DNA from: Paenibacillus antri
GTDB lineage: Bacteria; Bacillota; Bacilli; Paenibacillales; YIM-B00363
Direction of reading: 5' to 3'
DNA length: 64,000 nucleotides
NCBI RefSeq assembly: GCF_005765165.1
Contig: NZ_VCIW01000018.1
Span: forward strand, 109,853 to 173,852
Below, piece by piece: positions 40,988-49,106 of the stretch. The notes under the pieces are model-generated. The model made no database searches and was not told the origin of the DNA. It saw only the letters and a program-made list of their open reading frames with translations. The translations under genes and the position numbers were made by a program. Each line of letters opens with the position of its first letter. Within the stretch, counting starts at the first letter, position 1.

Positions 40988-42139
40988 TCACCGGCGCGTA
41001 GCCAAATCGTACAGCAAGTCGACGCTCGTCTCGAGCGCGCGCTCGTCGATGTCGAAGAGAGGATGGTGATGCGGCGCTTTCACTTGGTCGTTGCCGGCGC
41101 CGACGAACAGGAAGCAGCCCGGCACCTTCTCCAAATAAAACGAGAAGTCCTCGCCCGCCATCATCGGTTGGCACACGCTGACGCGATCCTCGCCGAGCCT
41201 CTCGCGCGCCAGCGACAGCACCCGTTCCGTCGGCTCCGCGTGATTGACGACCGGCGGATATCCGAACTTGTAATCGAGCTCGTATTCCGCGCCGTACATC
41301 CGGCACGTCGCGTCGAGCACCTGCTCGAGACGTTCTTTCAAGTAGACGCGCGTCTGCGGCGTCATCGTGCGGACGGTCCCCTCCATGCGGCAATCCGAGG
41401 CGATGACGTTGAACGTCGTTCCGGCATGGAACGAACCGATCGAGATGACATGCGGCAAAATCGGATCGCTATTGCGGCTGACGATCGATTGCGCGTTCAC
41501 GACGAAGTGGGCGCCGATCGTCACGGCGTCGACCGCTTGATGCGGCAGCCCGCCGTGTCCGCCCTTGCCGACGATGCGCGCCGAGAATTCGTCGGACGCC
41601 GCCATGATCGGACCCGCCGCGGTATGAACCGTGCAAGCCGGGAACTGCGACCATAAGTGAATGCCGTAAATTTCGTCGACGCCGTCGAGCGCGCCGTCTC
41701 GAATCATCGCCTGCGCGCCGCCCGGCGGAATTTCTTCGGCCGGCTGGAACAGCAGCCGAACCGAGCCGGTCCAAGAGTCGCTCGTCTCCGCCAGCCGTTC
41801 CGCGGCGCCGAGCAGCGCGGACGTGTGCCCGTCGTGGCCGCAGGCGTGCATGACGCCCGGCACGGTCGAAGCGTATTCCGTCCGCTTCTGATCTTGGATC
41901 GGAAGCGCGTCCATGTCGGCGCGCAGCGCGATGCGCTTGCCCGGTCCCCGGCCGCCGTCCATGTCGGCCACGACGCCGTGCCCGCCGACGCCGGTCCGTA
42001 CGCTCCATCCCATCCGCCGCAGCTCGCCCGCGACGAAGGCGGCGGTTTCCTTTTCCTCATAAGATACTTCAGGGTGCCGGTGCAGATGGCGCCTCCATGC
42101 GATTACCTTGTCCATCGTTTCTTTGCGCGTACCGTTCAT
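40988..42139 (-). CDS. M20-family amidohydrolase
   Basis: 383-residue zinc peptidase-fold enzyme of the M20D group (N-acyl-amino acid amidohydrolase, N-acetyl-diaminopimelate deacetylase, IAA-conjugate hydrolase). Visible motifs are HRHPEVSYEE, the metal-binding ACGHDGHTSALLG, QPAEEIPPGGAQAMI with the catalytic Glu, GKGGHGGLPHQAVD in the dimerisation lobe, and MMAGEDFSFYLEKVPGCF. The substrate is not predictable. It is 47 bp upstream of the CBS gene on the same strand, and may share a transcript. Confidence 0.9.
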   Translation of the reverse strand: MNGTRKETMDKVIAWRRHLHRHPEVSYEEKETAAFVAGELRRMGWSVRTGVGGHGVVADMDGGRGPGKRIALRADMDALPIQDQKRTEYASTVPGVMHACGHDGHTSALLGAAERLAETSDSWTGSVRLLFQPAEEIPPGGAQAMIRDGALDGVDEIYGIHLWSQFPACTVHTAAGPIMAASDEFSARIVGKGGHGGLPHQAVDAVTIGAHFVVNAQSIVSRNSDPILPHVISIGSFHAGTTFNVIASDCRMEGTVRTMTPQTRVYLKERLEQVLDATCRMYGAEYELDYKFGYPPVVNHAEPTERVLSLARERLGEDRVSVCQPMMAGEDFSFYLEKVPGCFLFVGAGNDQVKAPHHHPLFDIDERALETSVDLLYDLATRR

Positions 42140-42306
42140 GCTCGTCCGTCTCCTTCCGGGGTTCCGATTCCACGTTAGTTCCTATATTAACAGAATTGTG
42201 CTTTTCATCGTTCAAATAAGGTTGCGTTCCATGGTTTATTCATAATATCATGAGGTTGTCGCTTTCCGCGACCTTGATGCGTATTAGGTAACAGGAGGAA
42301 TGCAAG

Positions 42307-42651
42307 TTGATTATCGACGACAGCGGGTTGAAAGGCCTTCAAGCGGAGCTCGCCGATCTGGACGAATCGTCCGAGAAGCTCGGCTTCGTCCGTTGGCAAT
42401 GGGAATATTACCGCGCCACGTACGATCTGAAGATCGAAGACCAACCGAACCGGGAAGACTATTTCCTGCGCATTAACACGAGAGCGGTCGAAGGCAAGCT
42501 GGAAAATCCGTCCGCCGTGCTCGCCGTGGAGGACGTCTATATCGGACGGGCTTCGTTCCCTCACGGTCTCGATTACGAATCCCCGATTCCGGACGCGATT
42601 CTGAAGAGCGCAAAGCAGAAGCTGGCGGCGTTGAAGCAGCTTCTCGCCTAA
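42307..42651 (+). CDS. yugN: YugN-like family protein
   Basis: 114-residue YugN-like protein of unknown function, conserved in Bacilli. IIDDSGLKGLQAELADLDESSEKLGFVRWQWEYYRATYD and DYFLRINTRAVEGKLE are characteristic. It starts at a TTG (42307) behind AGGAGG, and ends 12 bases before ftsW with which it is probably co-transcribed. Confidence 0.85.
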   Translation: MIIDDSGLKGLQAELADLDESSEKLGFVRWQWEYYRATYDLKIEDQPNREDYFLRINTRAVEGKLENPSAVLAVEDVYIGRASFPHGLDYESPIPDAILKSAKQKLAALKQLLA

Positions 42652-42663
42652 CGGGAGCGACGG

Positions 42664-43881
42664 ATGGAGCGCAGAGGAACGCCTGACTTCTTCTTGCTGC
42701 TGATGACCGTCCTTCTCGTCGGCTTCGGGATCGTCATGGTGTTCAGCGCCAGCGGACCCGAAGCCGCGACGCAATACGGAGACGCCCTCTGGTATACGAA
42801 GAAGCAGATCATGGCGGCGGCCCTCGGCGCGATTCTGATGCTCGCGTTCATGAACATTCCGTACTTGAAGTGGAAGCGGTTATACCTCCCCTTCTTCATC
42901 GGCGTGTTGGGCTTGCTTCTATTCGTGCTGACGCAGCCCGCGGGGGACAAGCCTCGCAGCTGGATCGACCTCGGCGTCATGTCCGTCCAGCCCGCGGAGT
43001 TCGCGAAGTTGGCGATTATCGTATACCTCGCGACGATCATCACGCGCAAGGGCGAGAAATTCGAACGGTTCCGCAACGGACTGCTGCCGGTCGCGCTCAT
43101 GGTCGGCATCGTCGGCGGTCTGATCATGCTTCAGCCCGACTTCGGCTCCACCGTCGTCTTTCTGTTCTGCAGCGCGATCGTCATCGTCGCGGGCGGCGCG
43201 AACATGAAACACCTGTTTCTCGGGCTGATCGCGTTGGCCGTCGCCGGAACGTTGTTTTTCGGCGGCCAGCTCCTGAACCGCGGAGACGACGGCTCGGGGC
43301 GGGAGTATCAATTCAAGCGGATCGAATGTTATTTGGACCCTTGGCAGGATACGCAGAACTGGTGCTGGCAGCAGGTGCAGGCCGAGATGGCGTTCGGGCA
43401 CGGCGGCGTCGCGGGCGCGGGCTTCGGGCAGAGCGTGCAGAAGCTGTTCTACTTGCCCGAGGCGCAGAACGACTTCATCTTCGCCATAATCGGCGAGGAG
43501 CTCGGTTTTCTGGGCGTGACCTTGTTTTTATTGTTATACCTAGCCTTCCTATGGAGGGGCATTATCGTGTCGCTGCGCTGCTCCGACCCGTTCGGCACTT
43601 TGATCGGCATCGGCATCGTCGGCATGTTCGGCATTCAGGCGTTCATCAACATCGGGGGCGTCACGCGCACCATTCCGATGACCGGGATCACGCTGCCGTT
43701 CATCTCGGCGGGGGGCTCCTCCCTGCTCGTCAGCCTGATGAGCATGGGCTTGCTCCTAAGCATCTCCCGAGATACCGGCCAGGTCCGCGACAAGTCGTCT
43801 TCGTCCAAGCCCGGGGAACGCCGCAAGCCGATGAAGAAAGCGTCGTCCCGCGTGCCGGAGCACGTTCCGATGATTCGATGA
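42664..43881 (+). CDS. ftsW: SEDS-family peptidoglycan polymerase FtsW
   Basis: Membrane glycosyltransferase that polymerises septal peptidoglycan with a class B PBP. The 405 residues hold about ten membrane helices. The family motifs are MVFSASG, LGVMSVQPAEFAKLA, MLQPDFGSTVV, QNDFIFAIIGEELGF and GGVTRTIPMTGITLPFISAGGSS. The C-terminus is basic and soluble. FtsW rather than RodA is favoured because ylaN, which neighbours ftsW in B. subtilis, lies less than 1 kb away. It is followed by a perfect terminator. Confidence 0.9.
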   Translation: MERRGTPDFFLLLMTVLLVGFGIVMVFSASGPEAATQYGDALWYTKKQIMAAALGAILMLAFMNIPYLKWKRLYLPFFIGVLGLLLFVLTQPAGDKPRSWIDLGVMSVQPAEFAKLAIIVYLATIITRKGEKFERFRNGLLPVALMVGIVGGLIMLQPDFGSTVVFLFCSAIVIVAGGANMKHLFLGLIALAVAGTLFFGGQLLNRGDDGSGREYQFKRIECYLDPWQDTQNWCWQQVQAEMAFGHGGVAGAGFGQSVQKLFYLPEAQNDFIFAIIGEELGFLGVTLFLLLYLAFLWRGIIVSLRCSDPFGTLIGIGIVGMFGIQAFINIGGVTRTIPMTGITLPFISAGGSSLLVSLMSMGLLLSISRDTGQVRDKSSSSKPGERRKPMKKASSRVPEHVPMIR

Positions 43882-43900
43882 TAACTCCAACGTACGAAAA

Positions 43901-43927
43901 GAAAAGCTGCCGGATCGGCAGCTTTTC
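43901..43927. terminator. Bidirectional terminator between ftsW and the Asp23-like gene
   Basis: A 12-bp perfect stem, GAAAAGCTGCCG with its complement, closes a GAT loop between convergent genes; T runs lie on both sides. Confidence 0.9.
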
Positions 43928-43967
43928 TCGTTGTCCTCGTATTCGGCCATTCATCGGATCCGGCGAT

Positions 43968-44348
43968 TTATCGTACCCGCATGGGCGGCGGCGCTTCTTC
44001 CGGTTCTTCGTCGGGCAATTGGACGCCTTCCACCTTCACGTTCACTTCGACGACCGTAAGGCCCGTCATCGTCTGTACGGCTTCCCGTACGCGCTCCTGG
44101 AGCTGCCAGCAAACATCGTGTATGGCGACGCCGTAATGCACGATCACCCTCAGGTCGACCGCCGCTTCCCGTTCGCCGACCTCCACGGATACGCCTCTCT
44201 GGGCGTTCTTCCCGGACAATCGCTTCGCCCATCCTTCCGAAATGCCGCCGGACATCGCCGCAATCCCCGGCGTATCGAGCGCGGCCAACCCCGCCACCGT
44301 GGCGACGACGTCGTCCGAAATCCGAATGATCCCGTTACCGTCCGTCAT
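43968..44348 (-). CDS. Asp23/Gls24 family protein (second copy)
   Basis: 126-residue Asp23/Gls24 paralogue of yloU. IRISDDVVATVAGLAALDTPGIAAMSGG and DLRVIVHYGVAIHDVCWQLQERV are the family core. The tail PDEEPEEAPPPMRVR is acidic then proline-rich. The ATG at 44348 follows AGAGGTGG. A longer reading frame begins at a TTG that is in fact the -35 box. Function in envelope homeostasis is inferred from the family. Confidence 0.87.
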   Translation of the reverse strand: MTDGNGIIRISDDVVATVAGLAALDTPGIAAMSGGISEGWAKRLSGKNAQRGVSVEVGEREAAVDLRVIVHYGVAIHDVCWQLQERVREAVQTMTGLTVVEVNVKVEGVQLPDEEPEEAPPPMRVR

Positions 44349-44382
44349 GGCAACCCCACCTCTTCCCGTTAGCTGTATTTCC

Positions 44383-44411
44383 ATTGTAAAGGGTTTCCGG
44401 GCGGCCTGCAA
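44383..44411 (-). promoter_or_regulatory. Predicted sigma-A promoter of the second Asp23-like gene
   Basis: On the minus strand TTGCAG (44406-44411) and TACAAT (44383-44388) are 17 bp apart, 35 bp upstream of the start codon. Confidence 0.7.
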
Positions 44412-44428
44412 CCGACCTTTACGGAAAC

Positions 44429-44454
44429 AAAAAAACGGCCCCTGTCCGGGACCG
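44429..44454 (-). terminator. ylaN terminator
   Basis: On the minus strand CGGTCCC/GGGGCCG closes a five-base loop and is followed by seven Ts, directly after the ylaN stop. Confidence 0.85.
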
Positions 44455-44459
44455 ATTCG

Positions 44460-44759
44460 TTACGAGCTCGCGTTTTGGTTAATGGCCAACGCCTCGTACA
44501 GCTGCGCCAAATTGCGTTCCAGCTTCGCGAGCAGCTGCTTGCCGTCCGCTTCCTCCAGAAGTCCGGCGCGCACGGCGAAATCGATCTCTCTCGAGAGGCC
44601 GTACATCTGCGTGTCCAACACTTCCTCGTACAACGGGCACTTGCGCGTCGCCAAGTTTTCCATCTGTACCTGAATGAGCGTCTCTATCTTATTCGCATCC
44701 TCTTGCAGCAACTGCATCGCCTTGTGCGAGAGTTCGAGCAATAAATCCGAAGATGACAT
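44460..44759 (-). CDS. ylaN: YlaN family protein (DUF1507)
   Basis: 99-residue helical protein; YlaN is essential in B. subtilis under standard conditions, and a link to iron homeostasis and Fur has been reported. ALRQ-type helix residues [10 protein letters not shown] are followed by [25 protein letters not shown], the family hallmark. The ATG at 44759 begins [10 protein letters not shown]; the upstream extension is not conserved. Proximity to ftsW matches B. subtilis ylaN-ylaO(ftsW), but here they are convergent with an Asp23 gene between. Confidence 0.9.
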   Translation of the reverse strand: MSSSDLLLELSHKAMQLLQEDANKIETLIQVQMENLATRKCPLYEEVLDTQMYGLSREIDFAVRAGLLEEADGKQLLAKLERNLAQLYEALAINQNASS

Positions 44760-44860
44760 GGCCTGATTTCCCCCTACCGGCACCGATGATACTCTAATAT
44801 TAATTGAAAACGGCGGGACATACAAGTTGGGAAGAGATGCTACTCTTCGAAAAGGCGAAA

Positions 44861-44892
44861 ACGACCGCCTGCCGGGAACGGCCTGCGGTCGT
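44861..44892 (-). terminator. Terminator after the HPr-like gene
   Basis: On the minus strand ACGACCGC pairs with GCGGTCGT around a 16-base GC-rich loop, followed by TTTTCG; it is 23 nt past the stop. Confidence 0.65.
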
Positions 44893-44914
44893 CGATTCTT
44901 CGTCGCTTCTTGTC

Positions 44915-45154
44915 TTACGCCTTAATGCTGAGACCGTGCTTGGCGAATACTTCGATCATCGCCTTCTTCGCGTCCTCTTCGTCGGGACCGTGCACGTGCA
45001 GCTCGTAGTCGTTATCCGACACCAACGTCGTGAACAATCCGAGGATGCTCTTCACGTCTATGTACTTGTTATCGAATTGCAGAACGATGGACGATTTAAA
45101 CTTTCCAGCGGTTTGTGCGATGTCTACGATTGCAGCGTTCTTGTTATTCGTCAA
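44915..45154 (-). CDS. HPr-like protein lacking the phosphoryl-accepting histidine
   Basis: 79 residues with the HPr fold pattern: [28 protein letters not shown] and [14 protein letters not shown] align to HPr's second half. The KSILG segment keeps the equivalent of regulatory Ser46, the HPr kinase target. The N-terminal GIHARPA segment with active His15 is absent; the protein opens [17 protein letters not shown]. It therefore cannot relay PEP phosphate in the normal way and could act like Crh, a CcpA co-effector, if phosphorylated on the serine. This is inference. It stands alone upstream of ylaN. Confidence 0.8.
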   Translation of the reverse strand: MTNNKNAAIVDIAQTAGKFKSSIVLQFDNKYIDVKSILGLFTTLVSDNDYELHVHGPDEEDAKKAMIEVFAKHGLSIKA

Positions 45155-45224
45155 CGTCGTCGCCTCCCATAATGTGACAGCTTTCCTTTATCATACTGCC
45201 GCCCTGCGCAGGAATCAAGAGGCT

Positions 45225-46340
45225 TTATTTCAAGCGCTCCGGATTGAGGCCTTCCAGCTCCGGAACTACGAATCGTCCGTCCTTGCGGATCAACCGATCG
45301 TCGAACCAAATTTCGCCGCCGCCGTACTCCGGCCGCTGAATCAGCACCAGGTCCCAGTGGATCGAAGAGCGGTTGCCGTTGTCGGCTTCCTCGTACGCTT
45401 GGCCCGGGGTGAAGTGGAGGCTCCCGTCGATCTTCTCGTCGAACAGCGTATCCTTCATCGGGTGCTGAATGTACGGGTTGAAGCCGATGCTGAACTCCCC
45501 GATATGGCGCGCGCCTTCGTCGTTGTCGAGAATGTCGTTCAGCTTCTTCGTGTCGTTGCTCGTCGCTTCTACGATCTTGCCGTTCTCGAAGCGGAAGAAG
45601 ATGTTCTCGAACGTAATGCCCGAGTAGACGCTCGGCGTGTTGTATTGAATGGTGCCGTTGACCGAATCGCGAACCGGCGCCGTGTAGAGCTCCCCGTCCG
45701 GCAAGTTCTTGTCGCCGACGCACTTCACGTTCGGAATGCCCTTGATGGAGAACGTCAGGTCGGTGCCCGGCGAGACGATGCGAACTTTATCCGTCTTGCT
45801 CATCAGCTCGGACAGCGGATCCATCGCCTTCGACATCTTCTCGTAGTCGAGCGTGCAGACGTCGAAGTAGAAATCTTCGAACGCATCCGTGTTCATGCCC
45901 GCCTGCTGCGCCATCGCCGGACTCGGGTACCGCATCACGACCCAACGCGTCTTCCGAACCCGCTGATCGAGATGCACCGGCTTGTAATACGTCTTCTCGT
46001 ACAAACCTAATTGTCCGTCCGGAAGGCCGGACAGCTCGCTCGCGTTCTCCCCGGAACGAATGGCGATATATACGTCCATGTCTTTCATGCGCGCCAGATC
46101 GAGCTCCGCCCAATGCTCCAGGTTTTCCTTCGTCATCGACTTCAGCATCGTCCGCTGCACCGCGCGATCCGTCAACTGCACGTACGGATGGCCGCCGGCC
46201 GCGTGCACCTCGTCGATCACGCTCTTCAGCAGCTCGCGCTCCGGGCCGATCATCTCGATCAATACCCGCTCGCCCTTCTGCACCCGCGTGGAGTAGTTCA
46301 CGATCGTCTTCGCAAGTTTTATAATTCTAGGGTCTTTCAA
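45225..46340 (-). CDS. M29-family aminopeptidase (AmpS/PepS type)
   Basis: 371-residue metallo-aminopeptidase of the M29 family, cleaving N-terminal residues from peptides with a two-metal (Zn/Co) site. IGPERELLKSVIDEVHAAGGHPYV, SGENASELSG, MRYPSPAMAQQAGM and HWDLVLIQRPEYGGGEIWFDDRLIRKDGRFV are typical blocks; the C-terminal E/H/D residues bind metal. It starts at TTG (46340) behind GGAGGAA, giving the usual 370-residue length. No operon partner is visible. Confidence 0.88.
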   Translation of the reverse strand: MKDPRIIKLAKTIVNYSTRVQKGERVLIEMIGPERELLKSVIDEVHAAGGHPYVQLTDRAVQRTMLKSMTKENLEHWAELDLARMKDMDVYIAIRSGENASELSGLPDGQLGLYEKTYYKPVHLDQRVRKTRWVVMRYPSPAMAQQAGMNTDAFEDFYFDVCTLDYEKMSKAMDPLSELMSKTDKVRIVSPGTDLTFSIKGIPNVKCVGDKNLPDGELYTAPVRDSVNGTIQYNTPSVYSGITFENIFFRFENGKIVEATSNDTKKLNDILDNDEGARHIGEFSIGFNPYIQHPMKDTLFDEKIDGSLHFTPGQAYEEADNGNRSSIHWDLVLIQRPEYGGGEIWFDDRLIRKDGRFVVPELEGLNPERLK

Positions 46341-46456
46341 GAGAGGTTCCTCCTTCGGCAGTCGCAAGGCCCGAGGGCCCATACGGCTTCCATTGTAGCA
46401 TAGCCGTTTTCCCCCTTACAAACCGGAAAGGGAAGCCCCTGAAGCGGACCTCCCCG

Positions 46457-47875
46457 TCACCCTACGCGGTATTGATTTTTCCCGTTGTGCTTGGCGGAAT
46501 AGAGCGCCATGTCGGCTTTGTAAAACAGCGTCTCGACGCTCACCTTCTCGTCCGAGCGGCTCCATTCCGCGATGCCGCACGAGACGGTGACGGACGGGTC
46601 GGTCTCGCGTTCGACGCGGCTGCGGATGCGCTCCGCCACCCGCTCCGTCTGCTCGAGCGTCAGCTGCGGCAAGTAGATGGCGAGTTCTTCGCCGCCCCAT
46701 CTCGCCGCGATGTCGGTATCCCGGATGCAGGAGCGCACGATCGCGCTCACTTGCCGTAAGATCTGGTCGCCGATCTGATGGCCGAACGTGTCGTTCACCT
46801 GCTTGAAGTTGTCGATGTCGACGACGATCAGCGATCCCCGCGCGTCCTTCTGCTGCATCGAGTGCACTTGTTCGTCCAAATAACGGCGCGCGTAAAGTCC
46901 CGTCAAGTTATCGGTGATCACCATCCGGTTCAGCTCGGCGTGCAGCTGCGCCTTCATGATCGCGAGTCCGATATGCCCGGCCAGGAGCAGCAACAGTTTA
47001 TAATTTTCGTACGTGAAATAATTCGGTTCCGCATGCGTCACGAGCACCGCCCCGACGACTTCCTCGTTTACGAGGATCGGGGAGGCGATCAGCGAGCGCG
47101 ACCCCGTCGAGTTCATCAGCTTCGATTCGATGCGCGCGTTATGCGAGTAATCGGACACGATGACCGGTTCCTTCGTGCGATGCAGCAAACCGACGAAGCC
47201 GTAATCGATCTCGAACGTATCGCTGAGCATCTCGCTCAGGTTCGTCGCCTGCACGACGAAGGCGCCCTCCTTGCGGTCGAGCTCCAGGATGCATGCGAAG
47301 TCGGCTTGGAAGACGTCGATCAGTTCCTTGCAGGCGTATTGGAAGATGTCCGACACCCTGAGGCTCTGATTGAGGCGCTTCGTGATTTCGTTAATCAGGC
47401 GCAGCTCCGTCACGAGCAGATTCGACTGCTCGTACAGCCTGGCGTTCTCGAACGCCGCGCCCGCCGTCTCTCCGATGCCGACCAACAAGTCGATGTCCGG
47501 CCGGTCGAGCGGCTTCGAGTCCGCCCTTACCTCCAGAACGCCGTAGACGCCTTGCTTTCCGATGAGCGGCACCGCCGCCGCGAACGTCGGGATTCCGCGC
47601 TCGTCCGCATCGCCGGCCGGGTAGCCGAGGACGGGCTTGCCCTCCATGAACGCCCGCGTGCACAGATCGTTCCCGTCATGCCGGAAGACGAGCGGCAGGA
47701 TCGGAATATCGGAAGGCGTCGTGTCTTGAGACATATATACTTGAGAGACGGCGAACGGGAAGTGCCCTTGGAGCGACGACACGATATGCTTTAATACGCC
47801 GTCCGTCGTCTGCTGCAGAAACAACGTGCGGCTTAAATCGAACATGGATCGATAGAAACTCTCGCTTCCTCCCAT
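46457..47875 (-). CDS. Diguanylate cyclase with two GAF domains
   Basis: 472-residue soluble protein making c-di-GMP. Two GAF sensor domains (about 20-150 and 175-315, the second with SRSLIASPILVNEEVVGAVLVTH) precede the GGDEF domain (about 320-472). The active loop is GGEEL (394-398), a functional variant. An RDTD inhibitory site lies five residues before it, so product feedback is expected. The ATG at 47875 follows GGAGG. No membrane segment is present, so the signal is probably cytosolic. No phosphodiesterase is nearby. Confidence 0.9.
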   Translation of the reverse strand: MGGSESFYRSMFDLSRTLFLQQTTDGVLKHIVSSLQGHFPFAVSQVYMSQDTTPSDIPILPLVFRHDGNDLCTRAFMEGKPVLGYPAGDADERGIPTFAAAVPLIGKQGVYGVLEVRADSKPLDRPDIDLLVGIGETAGAAFENARLYEQSNLLVTELRLINEITKRLNQSLRVSDIFQYACKELIDVFQADFACILELDRKEGAFVVQATNLSEMLSDTFEIDYGFVGLLHRTKEPVIVSDYSHNARIESKLMNSTGSRSLIASPILVNEEVVGAVLVTHAEPNYFTYENYKLLLLLAGHIGLAIMKAQLHAELNRMVITDNLTGLYARRYLDEQVHSMQQKDARGSLIVVDIDNFKQVNDTFGHQIGDQILRQVSAIVRSCIRDTDIAARWGGEELAIYLPQLTLEQTERVAERIRSRVERETDPSVTVSCGIAEWSRSDEKVSVETLFYKADMALYSAKHNGKNQYRVG

Positions 47876-48011
47876 CCGCCTTGCCTCCTCGCCTTGCCGA
47901 TAAGAACCTTCGCAGCCTTTATCTCTTTCTCTCAATATTGTACTATATTTTCGCGACGGGTTACATAGAACGAGTCCGAAAAACCGATTTTTCGCCTGAC
48001 TTGTATTTCCC

Positions 48012-48041
48012 TTGACATCATCGATTCTATTCACGTAGAAT
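48012..48041 (+). promoter_or_regulatory. Predicted rpsD promoter
   Basis: A perfect TTGACA (48012-48017), an 18-bp spacer and TAGAAT (48036-48041). The 366-bp gap between the cyclase start (47875) and rpsD (48242) otherwise holds the cyclase's own upstream region and the rpsD leader. Confidence 0.8.
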
Positions 48042-48047
48042 ATATAG

Positions 48048-48241
48048 TCGAGTACGTAAATCGGACCCCTTCGCGGTACCCTTTCCTGAACGCCTTACCG
48101 AGCCAGCGGCTGAACTCGCTCGATAAGCGCATTTCGCGCGCGCGTGCAGGCGCTAAGTGCCGGAACGATTGCGGAAGCCTATATGAACAATCAAGGTTTC
48201 TAACCCCAATAATTTTCCAAGACAAAGGAGCAACACGAACT
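48048..48241 (+). promoter_or_regulatory. Long rpsD 5' leader, possible S4 autoregulatory element
   Basis: About 190 untranslated bases separate the predicted start site from rpsD, with several GC-rich inverted segments (for example around 48100-48165). In Bacillus rpsD is repressed by S4 binding to its leader. The length and structure are compatible, but no defined pseudoknot was modelled here. Confidence 0.45.
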
Positions 48242-48841
48242 ATGGCACGTTATACAGGCCCCAAGTTTAAATTGAGCCGCCGCCTCGGCATTTCCCTTAG
48301 CGGAACAGGCAAAGAATTGAAGCGTCCGTTCCCTCCGGGACAACACGGTCCGGGACAACGGAAGAAAGTCAGCGGCTACGGCGTTCAATTGATGGAGAAG
48401 CAGAAGCTCCGCCACATGTACGGCTTGAACGAGAAGCAATTCGCGAACTTGTTCGAGAAAGCTTCCAAGATGGCAGGCATCACAGGCGAAAACTTCATGA
48501 TTCTTCTCGAGAGCCGCCTGGACAACCTCGTGTACCGTCTCGGCTTCGCGAACTCCCGCGCGGGCGCTCGCCAGCTCGTCTCCCACGGTCACGTTACGGT
48601 GAACGGCAAGAAAGTCGACGTAGCTTCCTACCTCGTGCAGACGGGCGACGTCATCGGCCTTCGCGAGAGAAGCCGCAGCCTCTCTTCCGTGAAGGAAGCG
48701 ATCGCGAACCGCAACTTCTTGCCGAACTACCTCGAATTCAACGATGCGGCTGTCGAAGGCAAATTCGCCCGCATTCCGGAGCGTTCCGAGCTTCCGCAAG
48801 AAATCGACGAGAAGCAAATCGTCGAGTTCTACAGCCGTTAA
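48242..48841 (+). CDS. rpsD: 30S ribosomal protein S4
   Basis: Primary 16S rRNA-binding protein that nucleates 30S assembly. The 199 residues contain [37 protein letters not shown] and the S4 RNA-binding domain [27 protein letters not shown]. It lacks the N-terminal zinc cysteines found in other S4 types. AAAGGAG precedes the ATG. As in B. subtilis it is a single-gene unit away from the ribosomal protein operons, with a strong terminator. Confidence 0.98.
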   Translation: MARYTGPKFKLSRRLGISLSGTGKELKRPFPPGQHGPGQRKKVSGYGVQLMEKQKLRHMYGLNEKQFANLFEKASKMAGITGENFMILLESRLDNLVYRLGFANSRAGARQLVSHGHVTVNGKKVDVASYLVQTGDVIGLRERSRSLSSVKEAIANRNFLPNYLEFNDAAVEGKFARIPERSELPQEIDEKQIVEFYSR

Positions 48842-48850
48842 TTTTCGAAA

Positions 48851-48884
48851 ACCGGCCCCGCCGTCGCGGGCGCCGGTTTTTTTT
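48851..48884 (+). terminator. rpsD terminator
   Basis: ACCGGC-CCCGC arms pair with GCGG-GCCGGT around CGTC with one bulge, and are followed by eight Ts. Confidence 0.9.
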
Positions 48885-49067
48885 CTGCGCTCGCCCCTCC
48901 TCCCCGCCGCATCCGTCCTCGTCGATTCTTCCGCTTCTTCCCCCTATGTTTGAAAATGCCCCGCCGTCCTAGGTCCGTTCGCCCCTTTCAATCCCGCGAT
49001 CCTATGGTATTTTAGAAGTGTCCGGTCGACAAGCCGGATGCGAACGGTGACCAATCCTGCCGTACTA

Positions 49068-49076
49068 TGTTATAAT
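49068..49076 (+). promoter_or_regulatory. Extended -10 promoter of the PBP1A gene
   Basis: TGTTATAAT, a perfect extended -10, lies 31 bp upstream of the start codon. The -35 region (around 49047-49053) is poor, as expected with an extended -10. Confidence 0.65.
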
Positions 49077-49106
49077 GTGGGTGGAATTTGGGGAGGTACA
49101 ATACAT

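Noticed and set aside
44349..44411. TTG start giving a 147-residue Asp23-like protein
   Set aside because: The TTG belongs to TTGCAG of a well-spaced promoter; the ATG at 44348 has a good ribosome binding site.
48031..48225. 64-residue minus-strand frame in the rpsD leader
   Set aside because: No ribosome binding site or recognisable sequence; it overlaps the predicted rpsD promoter and leader.
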